From positions 1 to 51,370 of the forward strand of contig CAJXMF010000014.1 of assembly GCA_913056195.1 (NCBI GenBank): a DNA stretch of 51,370 bases, in the 5' to 3' direction. Shown here piece after piece: positions 38,440 to 47,086 of this stretch. How positions within the stretch are numbered: the stretch's first letter is position 1; each line of letters starts with the position of its first letter. Made by a program: the position numbers and the translations under genes. The notes below the pieces were generated by a model, which made no database searches, was not told where the DNA came from, and saw nothing but the letters and a program-made list of their open reading frames with translations. Source of the DNA: an uncultured Methylococcaceae bacterium (GTDB lineage Bacteria > Pseudomonadota > Gammaproteobacteria > Methylococcales > Methylomonadaceae).

Positions 38440-39063
38440 ATGACTCAAAAAAGTAGCAATACCGTATGGCACCATGCCACCATTGACCGCGCTGCACGCG
38501 AAAAACGTCAAGGCCACAAAAGCGCCGTATTATGGTTTACCGGCTTGTCCGGGTCCGGTAAGTCCACCCTTGCACATGCGGTGGAAGAGCGTCTGTACGC
38601 CATGAATGTATCAACGTTTGTCCTTGATGGCGATAATGTCCGTCATGGTTTATGCAGCGACCTGGGCTTTACCGATGCTGACCGGGTTGAAAATATCCGC
38701 CGTATTGCTGAATTGGCCAAGCTGTTCTCGGAAGCGGGCATTGTTACCCTGACCGCGTTTATTTCGCCCTTTCGCAAAGACCGACAAGCGGCCCGAAAAC
38801 TGATGCCGCATGGTGATTTTCTTGAAATCTACTGCGAATGTCCTTTGGATATTTGCGAAAAACGCGATGTAAAAGGACTGTATAAAAAAGCCCGAGCCGG
38901 TAAAATTCCTTTTTTCACCGGCATTGATTCACCTTACGAAGCTCCAGAAAAATCGGAGTTAATCGTCAATACCGGCCGTCATTCGCTCACCGAGTGTGTC
39001 GATAAGGTGATTCAATTGATGCTGGCGCGCGGTCTGATTTCAGCGCCAACGGCGCAGCAGTAG
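38440..39063 (+). CDS. cysC: adenylylsulfate kinase
   Basis: 207 residues from the ATG at 38440; an upstream extension overlaps the DHH gene. Phosphorylates APS to PAPS. Walker [10 protein letters not shown] at 35-43; [66 protein letters not shown] and [15 protein letters not shown] are all canonical. No cysND partner is adjacent, so APS comes from elsewhere. Its last 24 bases overlap the 3' end of the convergent glycosyltransferase gene. Confidence 0.95.
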   Translation: MTQKSSNTVWHHATIDRAAREKRQGHKSAVLWFTGLSGSGKSTLAHAVEERLYAMNVSTFVLDGDNVRHGLCSDLGFTDADRVENIRRIAELAKLFSEAGIVTLTAFISPFRKDRQAARKLMPHGDFLEIYCECPLDICEKRDVKGLYKKARAGKIPFFTGIDSPYEAPEKSELIVNTGRHSLTECVDKVIQLMLARGLISAPTAQQ

Positions 39064-39771
39064 TACAGGGAAACGCCAAAACATGCCGAAAAAAAGTTGT
39101 GCATGCTTGGCGGAAATCAGGACATTATCTTTCAGCATATTGAAATGCGAAACACCATCGAGAGGATAACGCACGGGCGTGGGCAGATTGATGACGCCAA
39201 CGCCCTGCCAATACAATCTGACCACGATTTCAATATCAAAATCCATCCGCTGCCCTAAACGGGCCGATTGCAACAGCCGCTCGACGGCGGCCAGTGGATA
39301 GCAGCGAAAGCCGCACATCCCATCAGCAATGGCATTCGATAAGGTGTTGATATGAATCCAGATATTCGTTATTTGGCGACCATACAATCTCTTCTTCGGC
39401 ACCTCAGGACCAAAAACCGGCTGGCCAAGAATCAGCTGTTCTGGATGGCTTTCGCTGACATTCAAAAAACGCGGAATATCGGCGATATTATGCTGGCCAT
39501 CGGCGTCAATCTGAATGGCGTGACTGAAGCCTTGCCTGATAGCATGATTTAAGCCATCGATAACCGCCGCCCCTTTACCGCCATTTTGCGACCTATGAAT
39601 CAAGCTCACCCAGGCATAGCGCTGTGCCAGCTGTTCCAATACCGGCCGACTGTCAGATGAACTTCCGTCATTTACGATGACACAGGGCAGCGCGAACGAT
39701 TCCAGCCGTTCAAGCACGTGTTGAATCGCTTGTGGATGGTTATAAAACGGAATCACAATACAGGTTTTCAT
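39040..39771 (-). CDS. family-2 glycosyltransferase (aryl-polyene-cluster type)
   Basis: 243 residues. GT-A fold: [46 protein letters not shown] and [17 protein letters not shown] (DXD), then MCGFRCYPL and [17 protein letters not shown]. It resembles the glycosyltransferase half of ApeJ-like proteins, where as I recall an acyltransferase domain follows; here the protein ends at [13 protein letters not shown] with nothing after it. Its start overlaps the ligase stop (ATGA). Last gene of the cluster, overlapping the cysC 3' end by 24 bases. Confidence 0.87.
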   Translation of the reverse strand: MKTCIVIPFYNHPQAIQHVLERLESFALPCVIVNDGSSSDSRPVLEQLAQRYAWVSLIHRSQNGGKGAAVIDGLNHAIRQGFSHAIQIDADGQHNIADIPRFLNVSESHPEQLILGQPVFGPEVPKKRLYGRQITNIWIHINTLSNAIADGMCGFRCYPLAAVERLLQSARLGQRMDFDIEIVVRLYWQGVGVINLPTPVRYPLDGVSHFNMLKDNVLISAKHAQLFFGMFWRFPVLLLRRWR

Positions 39772-41444
39772 GGTATCGCATCATAAACCATTCGGCCCGA
39801 ACCAAAGGCGTCACTCGCATTTTCAATATCAAAATATAACGTCCCGGCTTCGGCTTTCCAGCTCAAAGAGAGCGTCACGATAGTGTCAGGAACGATGGTT
39901 TTTTTGAACTTGACCGCTTCCAGCCTGGAAAATCCACGCTGGATTGAAAAAAATAAATGCCCATAATAATCGGCCCATGCCAGTTGGGTCACACCTGGCA
40001 AAATTGGCTGCTGCGGGAAATGGCCATCGAAATACTGTAATGCAGCTTGAACCCTGATTTGCAATCTGACCGCATCACCTGCAAAGTCAATCTGCTGAAT
40101 CAGCGGATAGCGCAACCTGTCTTGATTGAGCAACGTTCTTAACAAGGTCGCATCCAGTTTCCCCTGCTGGGTTTCCGGCAGGCGATTTACAAACACCCAT
40201 TTTCGCGGCAATAAAACCGTTTCAAAATAGTGGCATAAATGCTCTCTGATGCGCTTAATCAAACCCCGCAGTTCAAGCCGCTGTAATTGGACTGTCCCAT
40301 GCGGACTGAGTACGATAACCGCTACCAATCGCTCACGCTTACCTGACAGCACCATCAATCTGGCCGTTTCAACTTCCGCCATCTGCTGCAAAACCTGTAT
40401 CATTTCTGCCAATGACAAGCGTTTTTCTTCTATTTTGACGATTTCATCCCGGCGGCCCAGAAGTTTAAAGCGGCCATTATTCCGCCATTCAATGCCATCA
40501 TCCAGTCTAACCGCACCGTCTGTCCACGGCGAAAAACAGGTGATTTCCTGCGCCACTTGCTTGAGCTGAACGCCGGGCAAAAGTCGCCACAAACTATCCA
40601 CGCATAGCTGACGCCAGGCGATGCCTCCGGTTTCAGAGCTGCCATAAACCTCGATAACAGATTGCCTGCCATATTGGTGAATTTTATTCGCCACATCTGC
40701 CGCCAGCGCCCCTCCCGAACTGAAAATTGCCGTTGCCATTTGAATCGCAGGCCAGGGGCTTTGCTCATCCAGCCGTTTCAATTGCGCCGGGCTTGCAACC
40801 CAGCAGCATGTCTGGCTGGCGACAGCCTTGAACAAGGCCTCAGGGCTTAAATATAGACTGCTGTAAAAACACCGTTCTGTCATCAGTGGCCATAGCAGCT
40901 TGAACAACAGGCCATAAATATGCTGATGACTAACCGTTGCCACAATAGCCGCATGCTTGATTTTATCGCCCCAACATTGTTCCAACACGTTGATTTCGGC
41001 TTCCAGTTGGGCCACTGTTTTAAAAATGGCTTTGGGCTGACCGGTCGAACCTGACGTGTAAATAACCAGTTGCCCTCGATCCATTATAGACATATTCCAT
41101 TCAGGCACCCCATCGACCAACTGCGGTACCTCGCTATATTGCGCCCATTCGCCGATTAAACGGCAACCTTGCCGAAGCAGATTTTCGGCCGTGGCAGGAC
41201 GATTATTGCCGGGAATCCAGACTTTTTTAGCGGCCAATAGCAATGCAAATAAATCAACAGCAAACGGATAGGTCGCCTCATGATACAGCGCAAAATCAGC
41301 CCCGCTTTGCTGTTGATACCTGCTTAGCCGATTTTTTATATCACGAATAAACTGTGCGCGCGGTATCCACTGCCCGTTATGGAAACTGATTAGCTGATCA
41401 CCCGTGTCTTGTCTAAAAAAATCGGACAGCGACTCAACGGACAT
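39768..41444 (-). CDS. acyl-AMP ligase fused to a hotdog dehydratase
   Basis: 558 residues. The N-terminal adenylate-forming domain has the P-loop YTSGSTGQPK (129-138), the A5 motif VYGSSETGGIAWRQ, and FKLLGRRDEIVKIEEKRLS with the hinge. The C-terminal domain (about 455-558) is FabZ-like with HFPQQPILPGVTQLAW (475 onward), the 3-hydroxyacyl-ACP dehydratase motif. In aryl polyene clusters ligase (ApeH) and dehydratase (ApeI) are, to my recollection, usually separate. It probably activates an acyl or aryl acid for loading on the nearby ACPs and dehydrates intermediates. Confidence 0.88.
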   Translation of the reverse strand: MSVESLSDFFRQDTGDQLISFHNGQWIPRAQFIRDIKNRLSRYQQQSGADFALYHEATYPFAVDLFALLLAAKKVWIPGNNRPATAENLLRQGCRLIGEWAQYSEVPQLVDGVPEWNMSIMDRGQLVIYTSGSTGQPKAIFKTVAQLEAEINVLEQCWGDKIKHAAIVATVSHQHIYGLLFKLLWPLMTERCFYSSLYLSPEALFKAVASQTCCWVASPAQLKRLDEQSPWPAIQMATAIFSSGGALAADVANKIHQYGRQSVIEVYGSSETGGIAWRQLCVDSLWRLLPGVQLKQVAQEITCFSPWTDGAVRLDDGIEWRNNGRFKLLGRRDEIVKIEEKRLSLAEMIQVLQQMAEVETARLMVLSGKRERLVAVIVLSPHGTVQLQRLELRGLIKRIREHLCHYFETVLLPRKWVFVNRLPETQQGKLDATLLRTLLNQDRLRYPLIQQIDFAGDAVRLQIRVQAALQYFDGHFPQQPILPGVTQLAWADYYGHLFFSIQRGFSRLEAVKFKKTIVPDTIVTLSLSWKAEAGTLYFDIENASDAFGSGRMVYDAIP

Positions 41445-41985
41445 GTGATTGTGTTTTCAAACGAATCCAATACTCTATCGCCATTACCCCACCCATCAGC
41501 ACATAACTGATGATACCATTGTACAGCGCCCACAGTTCAAAGCTGCCCCAGACAGCGGTTATCAGCGCCATCACAGCATTGAGCAGAAAAAACAGACACC
41601 ATACTTTAGTGACTTGGCGGGTATAACGCACCCCCTCTACGGGTAGATCAGGATGTTGCAGCCGTGCAAAACGTTCAATTACCGTCGGTGGGAAGCGCAG
41701 GCTGCTCGCAAACCAAAGCAATAAGCCGAGGTTTATCAATAGCGGATAAAATCGCAAGGCAATGGCGCTATTCTGCCAGGCCGCATACAGACACAACGCT
41801 ACCGCCGACAATCCCAGCCAATAATCCCCCGCCTGTTTTTCCCGACGCAGCAGCAGTCGTATCAGTAACAAAATAAACAGACCTGATGCAACTTGCCAGA
41901 CTGCAACCGTTTGCACGGCATAATAAACGATAATGGGGTACAACAGCGTCAGTGCCAGTACCAATGCAGTAACCGCTTTTTTCAA
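41434..41985 (-). CDS. COG4648-type membrane protein of aryl-polyene-like clusters
   Basis: 183 residues with five or six hydrophobic helices (VTALVLALTLLYPIIVYYAV; WQVASGLFILLLIRLLL; YWLGLSAVALCLYAAW; LINLGLLLWFASSLRF; VWCLFFLLNAVMALITAVWG; GIISYVLMGGVMAIEYWIR). It is recognised by position between two ACP genes and the ligase, and by the RFPPTVIERFARLQHPDLP segment. The function is unknown; an inner-membrane scaffold is plausible. Overlaps the ligase gene by 11 bases. Confidence 0.82.
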   Translation of the reverse strand: MKKAVTALVLALTLLYPIIVYYAVQTVAVWQVASGLFILLLIRLLLRREKQAGDYWLGLSAVALCLYAAWQNSAIALRFYPLLINLGLLLWFASSLRFPPTVIERFARLQHPDLPVEGVRYTRQVTKVWCLFFLLNAVMALITAVWGSFELWALYNGIISYVLMGGVMAIEYWIRLKTQSHVR

Positions 41986-42001
41986 GGTTTTTCCCGATCT
42001 G

Positions 42002-42256
42002 TCAATCGCTGTTCATCACGTTAAAAACGGACTCAACCACATCTTCGACAGTTCTGGCGTTTTTGAAATCTTCCGGCTTGACCGCTTTTCCGGTAACTTC
42101 CTTCAGTTTTACGATCATATCGACGGCATCAATGCTATCAAAATCGAGGTCTTCATATAAGCGCGATGTCAGTGTCACCTCGGCCGGCTCAATTTCGAAC
42201 ATTTCCTGCATAATGGACTGAATCATCTCCAGAATTTCGTCTTTGCCTGTCATCAT
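42002..42256 (-). CDS. acyl carrier protein (second of two)
   Basis: 84 residues, acidic. Phosphopantetheine attachment site S41 in LYEDLDFDSIDAVDMI. All-helical ACP layout. Its start overlaps the stop of the upstream ACP (ATGA). Paired ACPs here match ApeE/ApeF-like pairs in aryl polyene clusters. Distinct from the fatty-acid AcpP, which carries a DSLD motif. Confidence 0.92.
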   Translation of the reverse strand: MMTGKDEILEMIQSIMQEMFEIEPAEVTLTSRLYEDLDFDSIDAVDMIVKLKEVTGKAVKPEDFKNARTVEDVVESVFNVMNSD

Positions 42257-42510
42257 TCCCGCTCCGATTCGATAAATGCCGCCAATGATGAAACAGAAGA
42301 AAATATCTTCACCACGTCATCTTTTTCCTGATCAATACGGACACCGTATTTTTTTCTGATGGCCAGTCCCAATTCCAGGGCATCAATAGAATCAAGACCT
42401 AATCCTTCATTGAACAAGGGCTCATCATCGTCGATATCTTCGACACGCAAATCTTCAAGATCCAAAGCGTTGATAATTAATTGTTTCAGTTCATGTTCCA
42501 ATGTGCTCAT
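42253..42510 (-). CDS. acyl carrier protein (first of two)
   Basis: 85 residues. Carrier serine S41 in NEGLGLDSIDALELGL. The start overlaps the acyltransferase 3' end by 20 bases. Its DSID motif and partner ACP indicate a dedicated polyene-type pathway. Confidence 0.92.
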   Translation of the reverse strand: MSTLEHELKQLIINALDLEDLRVEDIDDDEPLFNEGLGLDSIDALELGLAIRKKYGVRIDQEKDDVVKIFSSVSSLAAFIESERE

Positions 42511-43276
42511 GCAACTCCCGTTGTTGAGTAAAATAATCCTGTAATTGCCGTGTTAGTCGCCTTACTGCGACACTATCCGGCGTGATGCTGCGAAAATTGT
42601 CCAGCACAATATCATTTCCCACCGACATTCCCAAATGAAATTTTTGGGCCGGAATCTGATACCACCTATCCTGCTTGGACAAGGTCGGTGGATGACAACG
42701 CAATGTGACCGGAGTCAAGACGGCATTGGCCTGCAATGCGATACGCGCCGCCCCGCGTTGGAATTTATACGGCCGCCCTTCCTCACTGCGCGTGCCTTCA
42801 GGAAAGATGATGACAATGCCGCCCGCTTGCAAACATTCGACACAGGCTTGAATCATCTTTTCCGAGTCGCCATTACTGATATAACCGGCATTAACAATCG
42901 GTCCGCGCATAAAAGGATTATGCCATAGGCTGTCTTTGACGATACAGCAGGCTTGCGGAAGGCGACTGATTAAAAAAACAATATCGATCAATGTGGGATG
43001 ATTGGCGATAATCAGTTGACCGGGCCTGTTCAGCTTATCGAGTCCATCGATATGATAATCCATGATACCCAGGCGCCGCATCAACTCTATAAAGAAATAG
43101 AAATTACAATGCACACAATACTGGGCGCGCCTTTCTTTTTGTTGTGGCGTGCCAGGGATCAACGCCAATAGAGGGAAAAACACCACCCATAAAAAAAAAC
43201 CACCTACCCCAAAAACCGTAAAACTAAAACCCGTTGCAAACAAGCGCCAAAAATAATTCAATCGTTTACACATCAA
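42491..43276 (-). CDS. lysophospholipid acyltransferase-like protein (PlsC/LPLAT)
   Basis: 261 residues. N-terminal hydrophobic stretch (about 12-40), then the acyltransferase signature NHPTLID (92-98, HxxxxD form) and FPEGTRS (158-164), with PIVNAGYISNGDSEKMI between. Likely acylates a lipid or glycolipid acceptor at the inner membrane. Overlaps the KS-like gene upstream by 11 bases and the ACP downstream. Corresponds in order to ApeD of aryl polyene clusters. Confidence 0.88.
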   Translation of the reverse strand: MMCKRLNYFWRLFATGFSFTVFGVGGFFLWVVFFPLLALIPGTPQQKERRAQYCVHCNFYFFIELMRRLGIMDYHIDGLDKLNRPGQLIIANHPTLIDIVFLISRLPQACCIVKDSLWHNPFMRGPIVNAGYISNGDSEKMIQACVECLQAGGIVIIFPEGTRSEEGRPYKFQRGAARIALQANAVLTPVTLRCHPPTLSKQDRWYQIPAQKFHLGMSVGNDIVLDNFRSITPDSVAVRRLTRQLQDYFTQQRELHEHIGT

Positions 43277-43958
43277 GCTGCCAGCACCAACCTTTATAAG
43301 CTGTTCGCAACACCAGCCCCTGTTCAGGATTATTCAAGAAATTGACCAAACACGGCAATTGTAACGGCTGCTCCCCGCTATTTCCAGATTCAAGACGCCG
43401 TGAAAAATGCAATTTCAATCCTTTCCCGTCAGCGCTTAAGCATAGCGCCAGTGCCATCTCGTCGGCCGATAATCGAAATGGTTCTGCTGGATAAAAAGGC
43501 ACTAATGGCTCATCATAAAACACCAGCAACACGCGTGCGTTACCCTCCTGAAGCAATCCCAGCGCCTCAATGAAGCCGGGCGCAATGCCTTCCATCCCTG
43601 GCGCAATCACTGAGCATTGCTGTTGATTATTGAAAGCCATCGCGAACAGGCCGGCTATGGCGTTATGCACCGACAAACTGAAATGGGTCGGCGATATTTC
43701 CTCTCCGGCTTCGATTTGCCTCATCATATTAAATGATTTAGCCAACTCGCCGTGTGTGGAACTAAACACCAGCGGCATATCGTATGTTTCCAGCGCACAT
43801 TGATCAATCGCGGTAAATACCGTTCGCGCTAACGGTGTAAGCCGCCGCCTCAACAAACGCGGCAGTTTTTCCAGCATTTTTTTAGTGGCGTCATCATCGT
43901 CACGGGGCGCCCCTTCACAGACACCCCACGTCGACAACACAACACAACTCAGCACCAT
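43266..43958 (-). CDS. beta-ketoacyl-synthase-like N-terminal domain protein
   Basis: 230 residues. Thiolase-fold half protein resembling the Ketoacyl-synt_2 family found at the head of aryl polyene clusters (ApeC-like). Visible: FSSTHGELAKSFNMMRQIEA, SPTHFSLSVHNAIAG (SVHNAIAG at 96-103), and VLLVFYDEPL. No active-site Cys-His-His of a full KS is present, so it is probably a partner or chain-length-factor-like subunit. First gene of the polyene-like set. AAGG precedes the ATG; DUF502 ends 28 bases upstream. Confidence 0.82.
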   Translation of the reverse strand: MVLSCVVLSTWGVCEGAPRDDDDATKKMLEKLPRLLRRRLTPLARTVFTAIDQCALETYDMPLVFSSTHGELAKSFNMMRQIEAGEEISPTHFSLSVHNAIAGLFAMAFNNQQQCSVIAPGMEGIAPGFIEALGLLQEGNARVLLVFYDEPLVPFYPAEPFRLSADEMALALCLSADGKGLKLHFSRRLESGNSGEQPLQLPCLVNFLNNPEQGLVLRTAYKGWCWQLDV

Positions 43959-43985
43959 TTTCCTTATGCCACCGCCACTATAAAT

Positions 43986-44564
43986 TTATTGTGGTAAATC
44001 AAGAACTTCATCGACTTTTTCATAATCGACGCCCACACTGATGATGAAGCTGGTGGCCTGCTCGATGTTCATGTCCGATTTTCGAACTTTGGATTTATGT
44101 ACGATCACCGTGAATCCAGAGGTTGGATTAGGCGATGTCGGCACGAATAAAATATAGTGATCATCTTTTTTGTTAGTGACATAGGCCGGCACCCATAAAC
44201 CTTCTTTCGGGTATTCGATATAAACGACTTCGCGTGCTTTTTGCATTTCATGTCCGGAAATCATGTTGACAACTTTTTTCGTCACTCGGTAAATCGTATT
44301 CAATAACGGGATTCGGTGAACAATCGCATCAATCGCCGCAATAATGGACGACCGCCCCATGCTGACGCGATAGCCGACATAGGCAAACAGGGAAAAACTC
44401 AGAAAAAACAAGGAAAGGATAATCGCGAGATTGTCAGAATAGCCATAAACCAACGTAAACAAGTCGGTCAGACGATCTTTTACAAACCAGACAATCTGTA
44501 AAATGACGACAATGGGAATGAAGGCTAAAACACCAATCAGGAAGTAATTAAAGATTTTTTTCAT
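43986..44564 (-). CDS. DUF502 family membrane protein
   Basis: 192 residues. Two N-terminal helices (FNYFLIGVLAFIPIVVILQI; NLAIILSLFFLSFSLFAYVGY). Then the family core IVHRIPLLNTIYRVTKKVV, VVYIEYPKEGLWVPAYVTN, HYILFVPTSPNPTSGFTVIV and QATSFIISVGVDY. Function unknown, widespread in bacteria. It separates the polyene-like set from the TauE-type permease. Confidence 0.9.
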   Translation of the reverse strand: MKKIFNYFLIGVLAFIPIVVILQIVWFVKDRLTDLFTLVYGYSDNLAIILSLFFLSFSLFAYVGYRVSMGRSSIIAAIDAIVHRIPLLNTIYRVTKKVVNMISGHEMQKAREVVYIEYPKEGLWVPAYVTNKKDDHYILFVPTSPNPTSGFTVIVHKSKVRKSDMNIEQATSFIISVGVDYEKVDEVLDLPQ

Positions 44565-44575
44565 GTTTTCCTACC

Positions 44576-45298
44576 TCATAATGATTTTATGATCAGCAGA
44601 CTCCCTGAAGCCAACAAAAAGACGGCAAACAGTCTGCTGTATTTATTATTGTCAATGCTACTGTAGACAAACTCTTCAGTCAGCAGGAATACAATAATGC
44701 CAATTTGCAAAATAGTCACATTTTCTGACCAGGCCAGATGAAATTGCTGACCGGATAACAGCAATGTCACGAGTTGAAACAGGGCAAACAGGGCGTAACA
44801 CACGGCAATCGTCACCCGTGTGGTGTTTTTATCATAAGCTTTTCCATGCACGATGGCGGTGAGCATCGCGCCACCTAAATTGGTCAGCCCATGAATAATC
44901 CCCATCACGACTAAATAAACAGTCTGAAAAGATAACAATCTGGAAAATTGCTGTGCCACAAAGGGCAAAAATGATTTTAAGGCGACCAAGATTAGAAAAA
45001 TGCCGATAATCGGCGCAATATTGATATTGGCTTTAGTGGCCAGCACCAGAAACAGCACCACCGGCGGGATGGTATAACGGAGAACCTGTTTTACAAATTC
45101 AAGATCAATATGTGCATAATGCTTAACGATCTGTAAGGCACTGATGGCGATTGAGATCGGTAACAATACACTTAAGGTATCGACAAAACTATAACCAAGC
45201 AATAGCAACGTGGGCGTCCCAAACAATAACACGCCAACGCCGAAAACCGCTTGAATGACTGTGGTTACAATAACAGTTAAGACAATATCGACCGGCAT
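44576..45298 (-). CDS. TauE/SafE (DUF81) family permease
   Basis: 240 residues with about seven or eight hydrophobic helices. Family signs: TTVIQAVFGVGVLLFGTPTLLLLGYSFVD at the start, SIAISALQIVKHY, and GIIHGLTNLGGAMLTAIVHG in the second half. These permeases export sulfite, sulfonates or related anions; the substrate here is unknown. SD AGGAGA is 6 bases upstream. Lies between the YfbR-type gene and DUF502. Confidence 0.87.
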   Translation of the reverse strand: MPVDIVLTVIVTTVIQAVFGVGVLLFGTPTLLLLGYSFVDTLSVLLPISIAISALQIVKHYAHIDLEFVKQVLRYTIPPVVLFLVLATKANINIAPIIGIFLILVALKSFLPFVAQQFSRLLSFQTVYLVVMGIIHGLTNLGGAMLTAIVHGKAYDKNTTRVTIAVCYALFALFQLVTLLLSGQQFHLAWSENVTILQIGIIVFLLTEEFVYSSIDNNKYSRLFAVFLLASGSLLIIKSL

Positions 45299-45322
45299 AC
45301 GATCTTCTCCTTATAGACGCAT

Positions 45323-45913
45323 CTAATCCCGATTGGCCTGATACAACTCATCGACGGTTAAATGCACTTCGGGTAAAAAATATTTTCGGAAATAATCCAC
45401 TTCCGGCAGTTCAATCAAGTTTAGACGTTTTTCGATATCATTCATCGCCGCTTTAAACTCTTGATTGCCGGCGCGAATTTCTTCGATGCACTTGATATAA
45501 GCACTGATCGTGTCAGCCGCTTTAACCAGCGCCATAACCTCATCATCACATGATTCGGTCACATAATTGAACACATCATCTTGTAACGGTGCTGGCAAGG
45601 TATCAACCAGAGCGCAGGCGGCGGTATGCTCAATCGCCTTGTAGCTATCATAAATTCCCTGATTGAAACGTTTGATCGGTGTCGGCAGATCGCCGGTGAT
45701 GCTTTCATGGGCATCGTGATAGAGTGCAGCCAGCACCACTTCGCCAGGATCCATATCGCCCTGATAAAATTCATTGCGGATGGCGCAGAGTAGATGGGCG
45801 ATAACACAGACATCAAAACTGTGTTCTTTCACATTTTCAGAAACTGAATTGCGCTTCAAGCCCCAACGCTGAATGTGTTTGAGACGGTTTATGGTAGCAA
45901 AAAAGCTGGACAC
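45323..45913 (-). CDS. YfbR-type 5'-deoxynucleotidase (HD domain)
   Basis: 196 residues, normal for YfbR. Dephosphorylates deoxynucleoside 5'-monophosphates with a metal bound by the HD motif. Motifs: RWGLKRNSVSENVKEHSFDV (first His), AALYHDAHESITGDLPTP (HD and E), DEVMALVKAADTISAYIKC (Asp). The neighbouring MazG-like protein suggests a nucleotide-pool pair. Confidence 0.92.
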   Translation of the reverse strand: MSSFFATINRLKHIQRWGLKRNSVSENVKEHSFDVCVIAHLLCAIRNEFYQGDMDPGEVVLAALYHDAHESITGDLPTPIKRFNQGIYDSYKAIEHTAACALVDTLPAPLQDDVFNYVTESCDDEVMALVKAADTISAYIKCIEEIRAGNQEFKAAMNDIEKRLNLIELPEVDYFRKYFLPEVHLTVDELYQANRD

Positions 45914-45925
45914 AAAAAAACCCTT

Positions 45926-46435
45926 TTACTCGAACAGACAATCACTTAAATCCGGCATCGGAATATGCCGACTGGCCGGAAAATGCCTGTCCCGCATTTT
46001 GGCCTGATGCACAAGTTGAAACGATTTATCAAAATCGGCATTCAAAAAATCCCGCGCCAGTTTTTTGCATAATACATATAGCGCAGCATAGTCTTGTGCC
46101 CGGCCTGAGGCACAGGCGGCAAGCTGTTTTGACAGGCTGCGCATGATGGAAATCATCAAGCCATCATGACGCCAATCAACCTCGGCAGAAAACATATCCT
46201 CCTGACCGCCCGACAACACTACTGCACTCATCGCCGTATAGGACAGATTGACCAGACCCGATAAAACAACGGCCATATCACCCTGTTTGAAGGCGCGAAA
46301 CAAATCGGCGCCATTATCCATTAACAAGGCTTGAAATTGAATGATATCCATATCACTCAACCCCTCGCCAGTATCAAGGGGTTTACCCGCACTCTGGTGC
46401 CAGTGTTTGAGCAGTTTGAAATGTGAATTTTCCAT
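45926..46435 (-). CDS. uncharacterised protein, possibly a degenerate MazG-like NTP pyrophosphohydrolase
   Basis: 169 residues, all-helical in appearance, no signal peptide. IIQFQALLMDNGADLFRAFKQGDMAVVLSGLVNLSYTAMSAV and DFDKSFQLVHQAKMRDRHFP resemble the F...L..E...E...A....D......L.DL.Y..... and F..VH..NM segments of the all-alpha NTP-pyrophosphohydrolase fold, but the E-x-x-E and D metal residues are not preserved as a set. It sits 12 bases ahead of the YfbR-type nucleotidase. The link to that fold is a guess from pattern. Confidence 0.72.
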   Translation of the reverse strand: MENSHFKLLKHWHQSAGKPLDTGEGLSDMDIIQFQALLMDNGADLFRAFKQGDMAVVLSGLVNLSYTAMSAVVLSGGQEDMFSAEVDWRHDGLMISIMRSLSKQLAACASGRAQDYAALYVLCKKLARDFLNADFDKSFQLVHQAKMRDRHFPASRHIPMPDLSDCLFE

Positions 46436-46482
46436 GATGTGCTCCCAGACAATTTTTTGTCTCAGAAAACCATCATCTTACC

Positions 46483-47076
46483 TCATGCGTTGCTGGTCTC
46501 AAAACTTCGCGCGATCGCAATGTTTAGCAATGCCTCAACTTCTTCAAGACCCAGTAGCTGATCTTCATCAAATGCCCCCTGATGATGCGCATATTCAGCC
46601 ACGCCAACATTGACATCCAGAGGATAGCCCGATGGTGTTTTAATCTGCTCAAACAAGTCATGCTTAATCTTTTGAGCAACCGCCTCGGCTTTTTCGAACG
46701 AAGCCCCCGGCAGTGCCAGAATAAAATCATCGTCATTGACGCGCCCGGCAAGATCGACGCCAACCCGAATATCTTGCTGCATGATGTTTACCGCTTTTAA
46801 TAAGGTGGTATCGATTTCATGCGCTGGCAATTGATATTTGTTGCGAAAATCACGAATACTCAGATAAATGATCGAAAACGGCAAACCATTGCGTTTTGAA
46901 TTATCGACCTTTTCCCGCAAACGGGTCAGAATACTTTCCCGCGCCAGAAACCGCGTCAACGGATCGACCGCTTCCTGCTCTTTGGCCAGCGCCTCCTGAG
47001 CCTCCAGCCGCAAAACATTGATAATACCCAAGGAACATGCCAACAAGACGCCCAAAATCCAACTGAAGTACCACAT
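46483..47076 (-). CDS. cydX: CydX-degenerate GGDEF fusion protein
   Basis: 197 residues from the ATG at 47074-47076, preceded by AGGAG at 7 bases; the longer in-frame start overlaps cydB and is rejected. Residues 1-26 (MWYFSWILGVLLACSLGIIN, then VLRLEA) are a canonical CydX/YbgT peptide, the small third subunit that stabilises cytochrome bd haems. Instead of ending near residue 37, the frame continues as a GGDEF-type domain from DPLTRFLARESIL (38-50). Its signature is NDDDF (114-118) instead of GGDEF, the first metal Asp is Ser73, and the RxxD I-site is incomplete (VGVD). Catalysis is unlikely; GTP or c-di-GMP binding is open. It lies 10 bases behind cydB in the cydABX order. Confidence 0.9.
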   Translation of the reverse strand: MWYFSWILGVLLACSLGIINVLRLEAQEALAKEQEAVDPLTRFLARESILTRLREKVDNSKRNGLPFSIIYLSIRDFRNKYQLPAHEIDTTLLKAVNIMQQDIRVGVDLAGRVNDDDFILALPGASFEKAEAVAQKIKHDLFEQIKTPSGYPLDVNVGVAEYAHHQGAFDEDQLLGLEEVEALLNIAIARSFETSNA

Positions 47077-47086
47077 GGCTGTTCTC

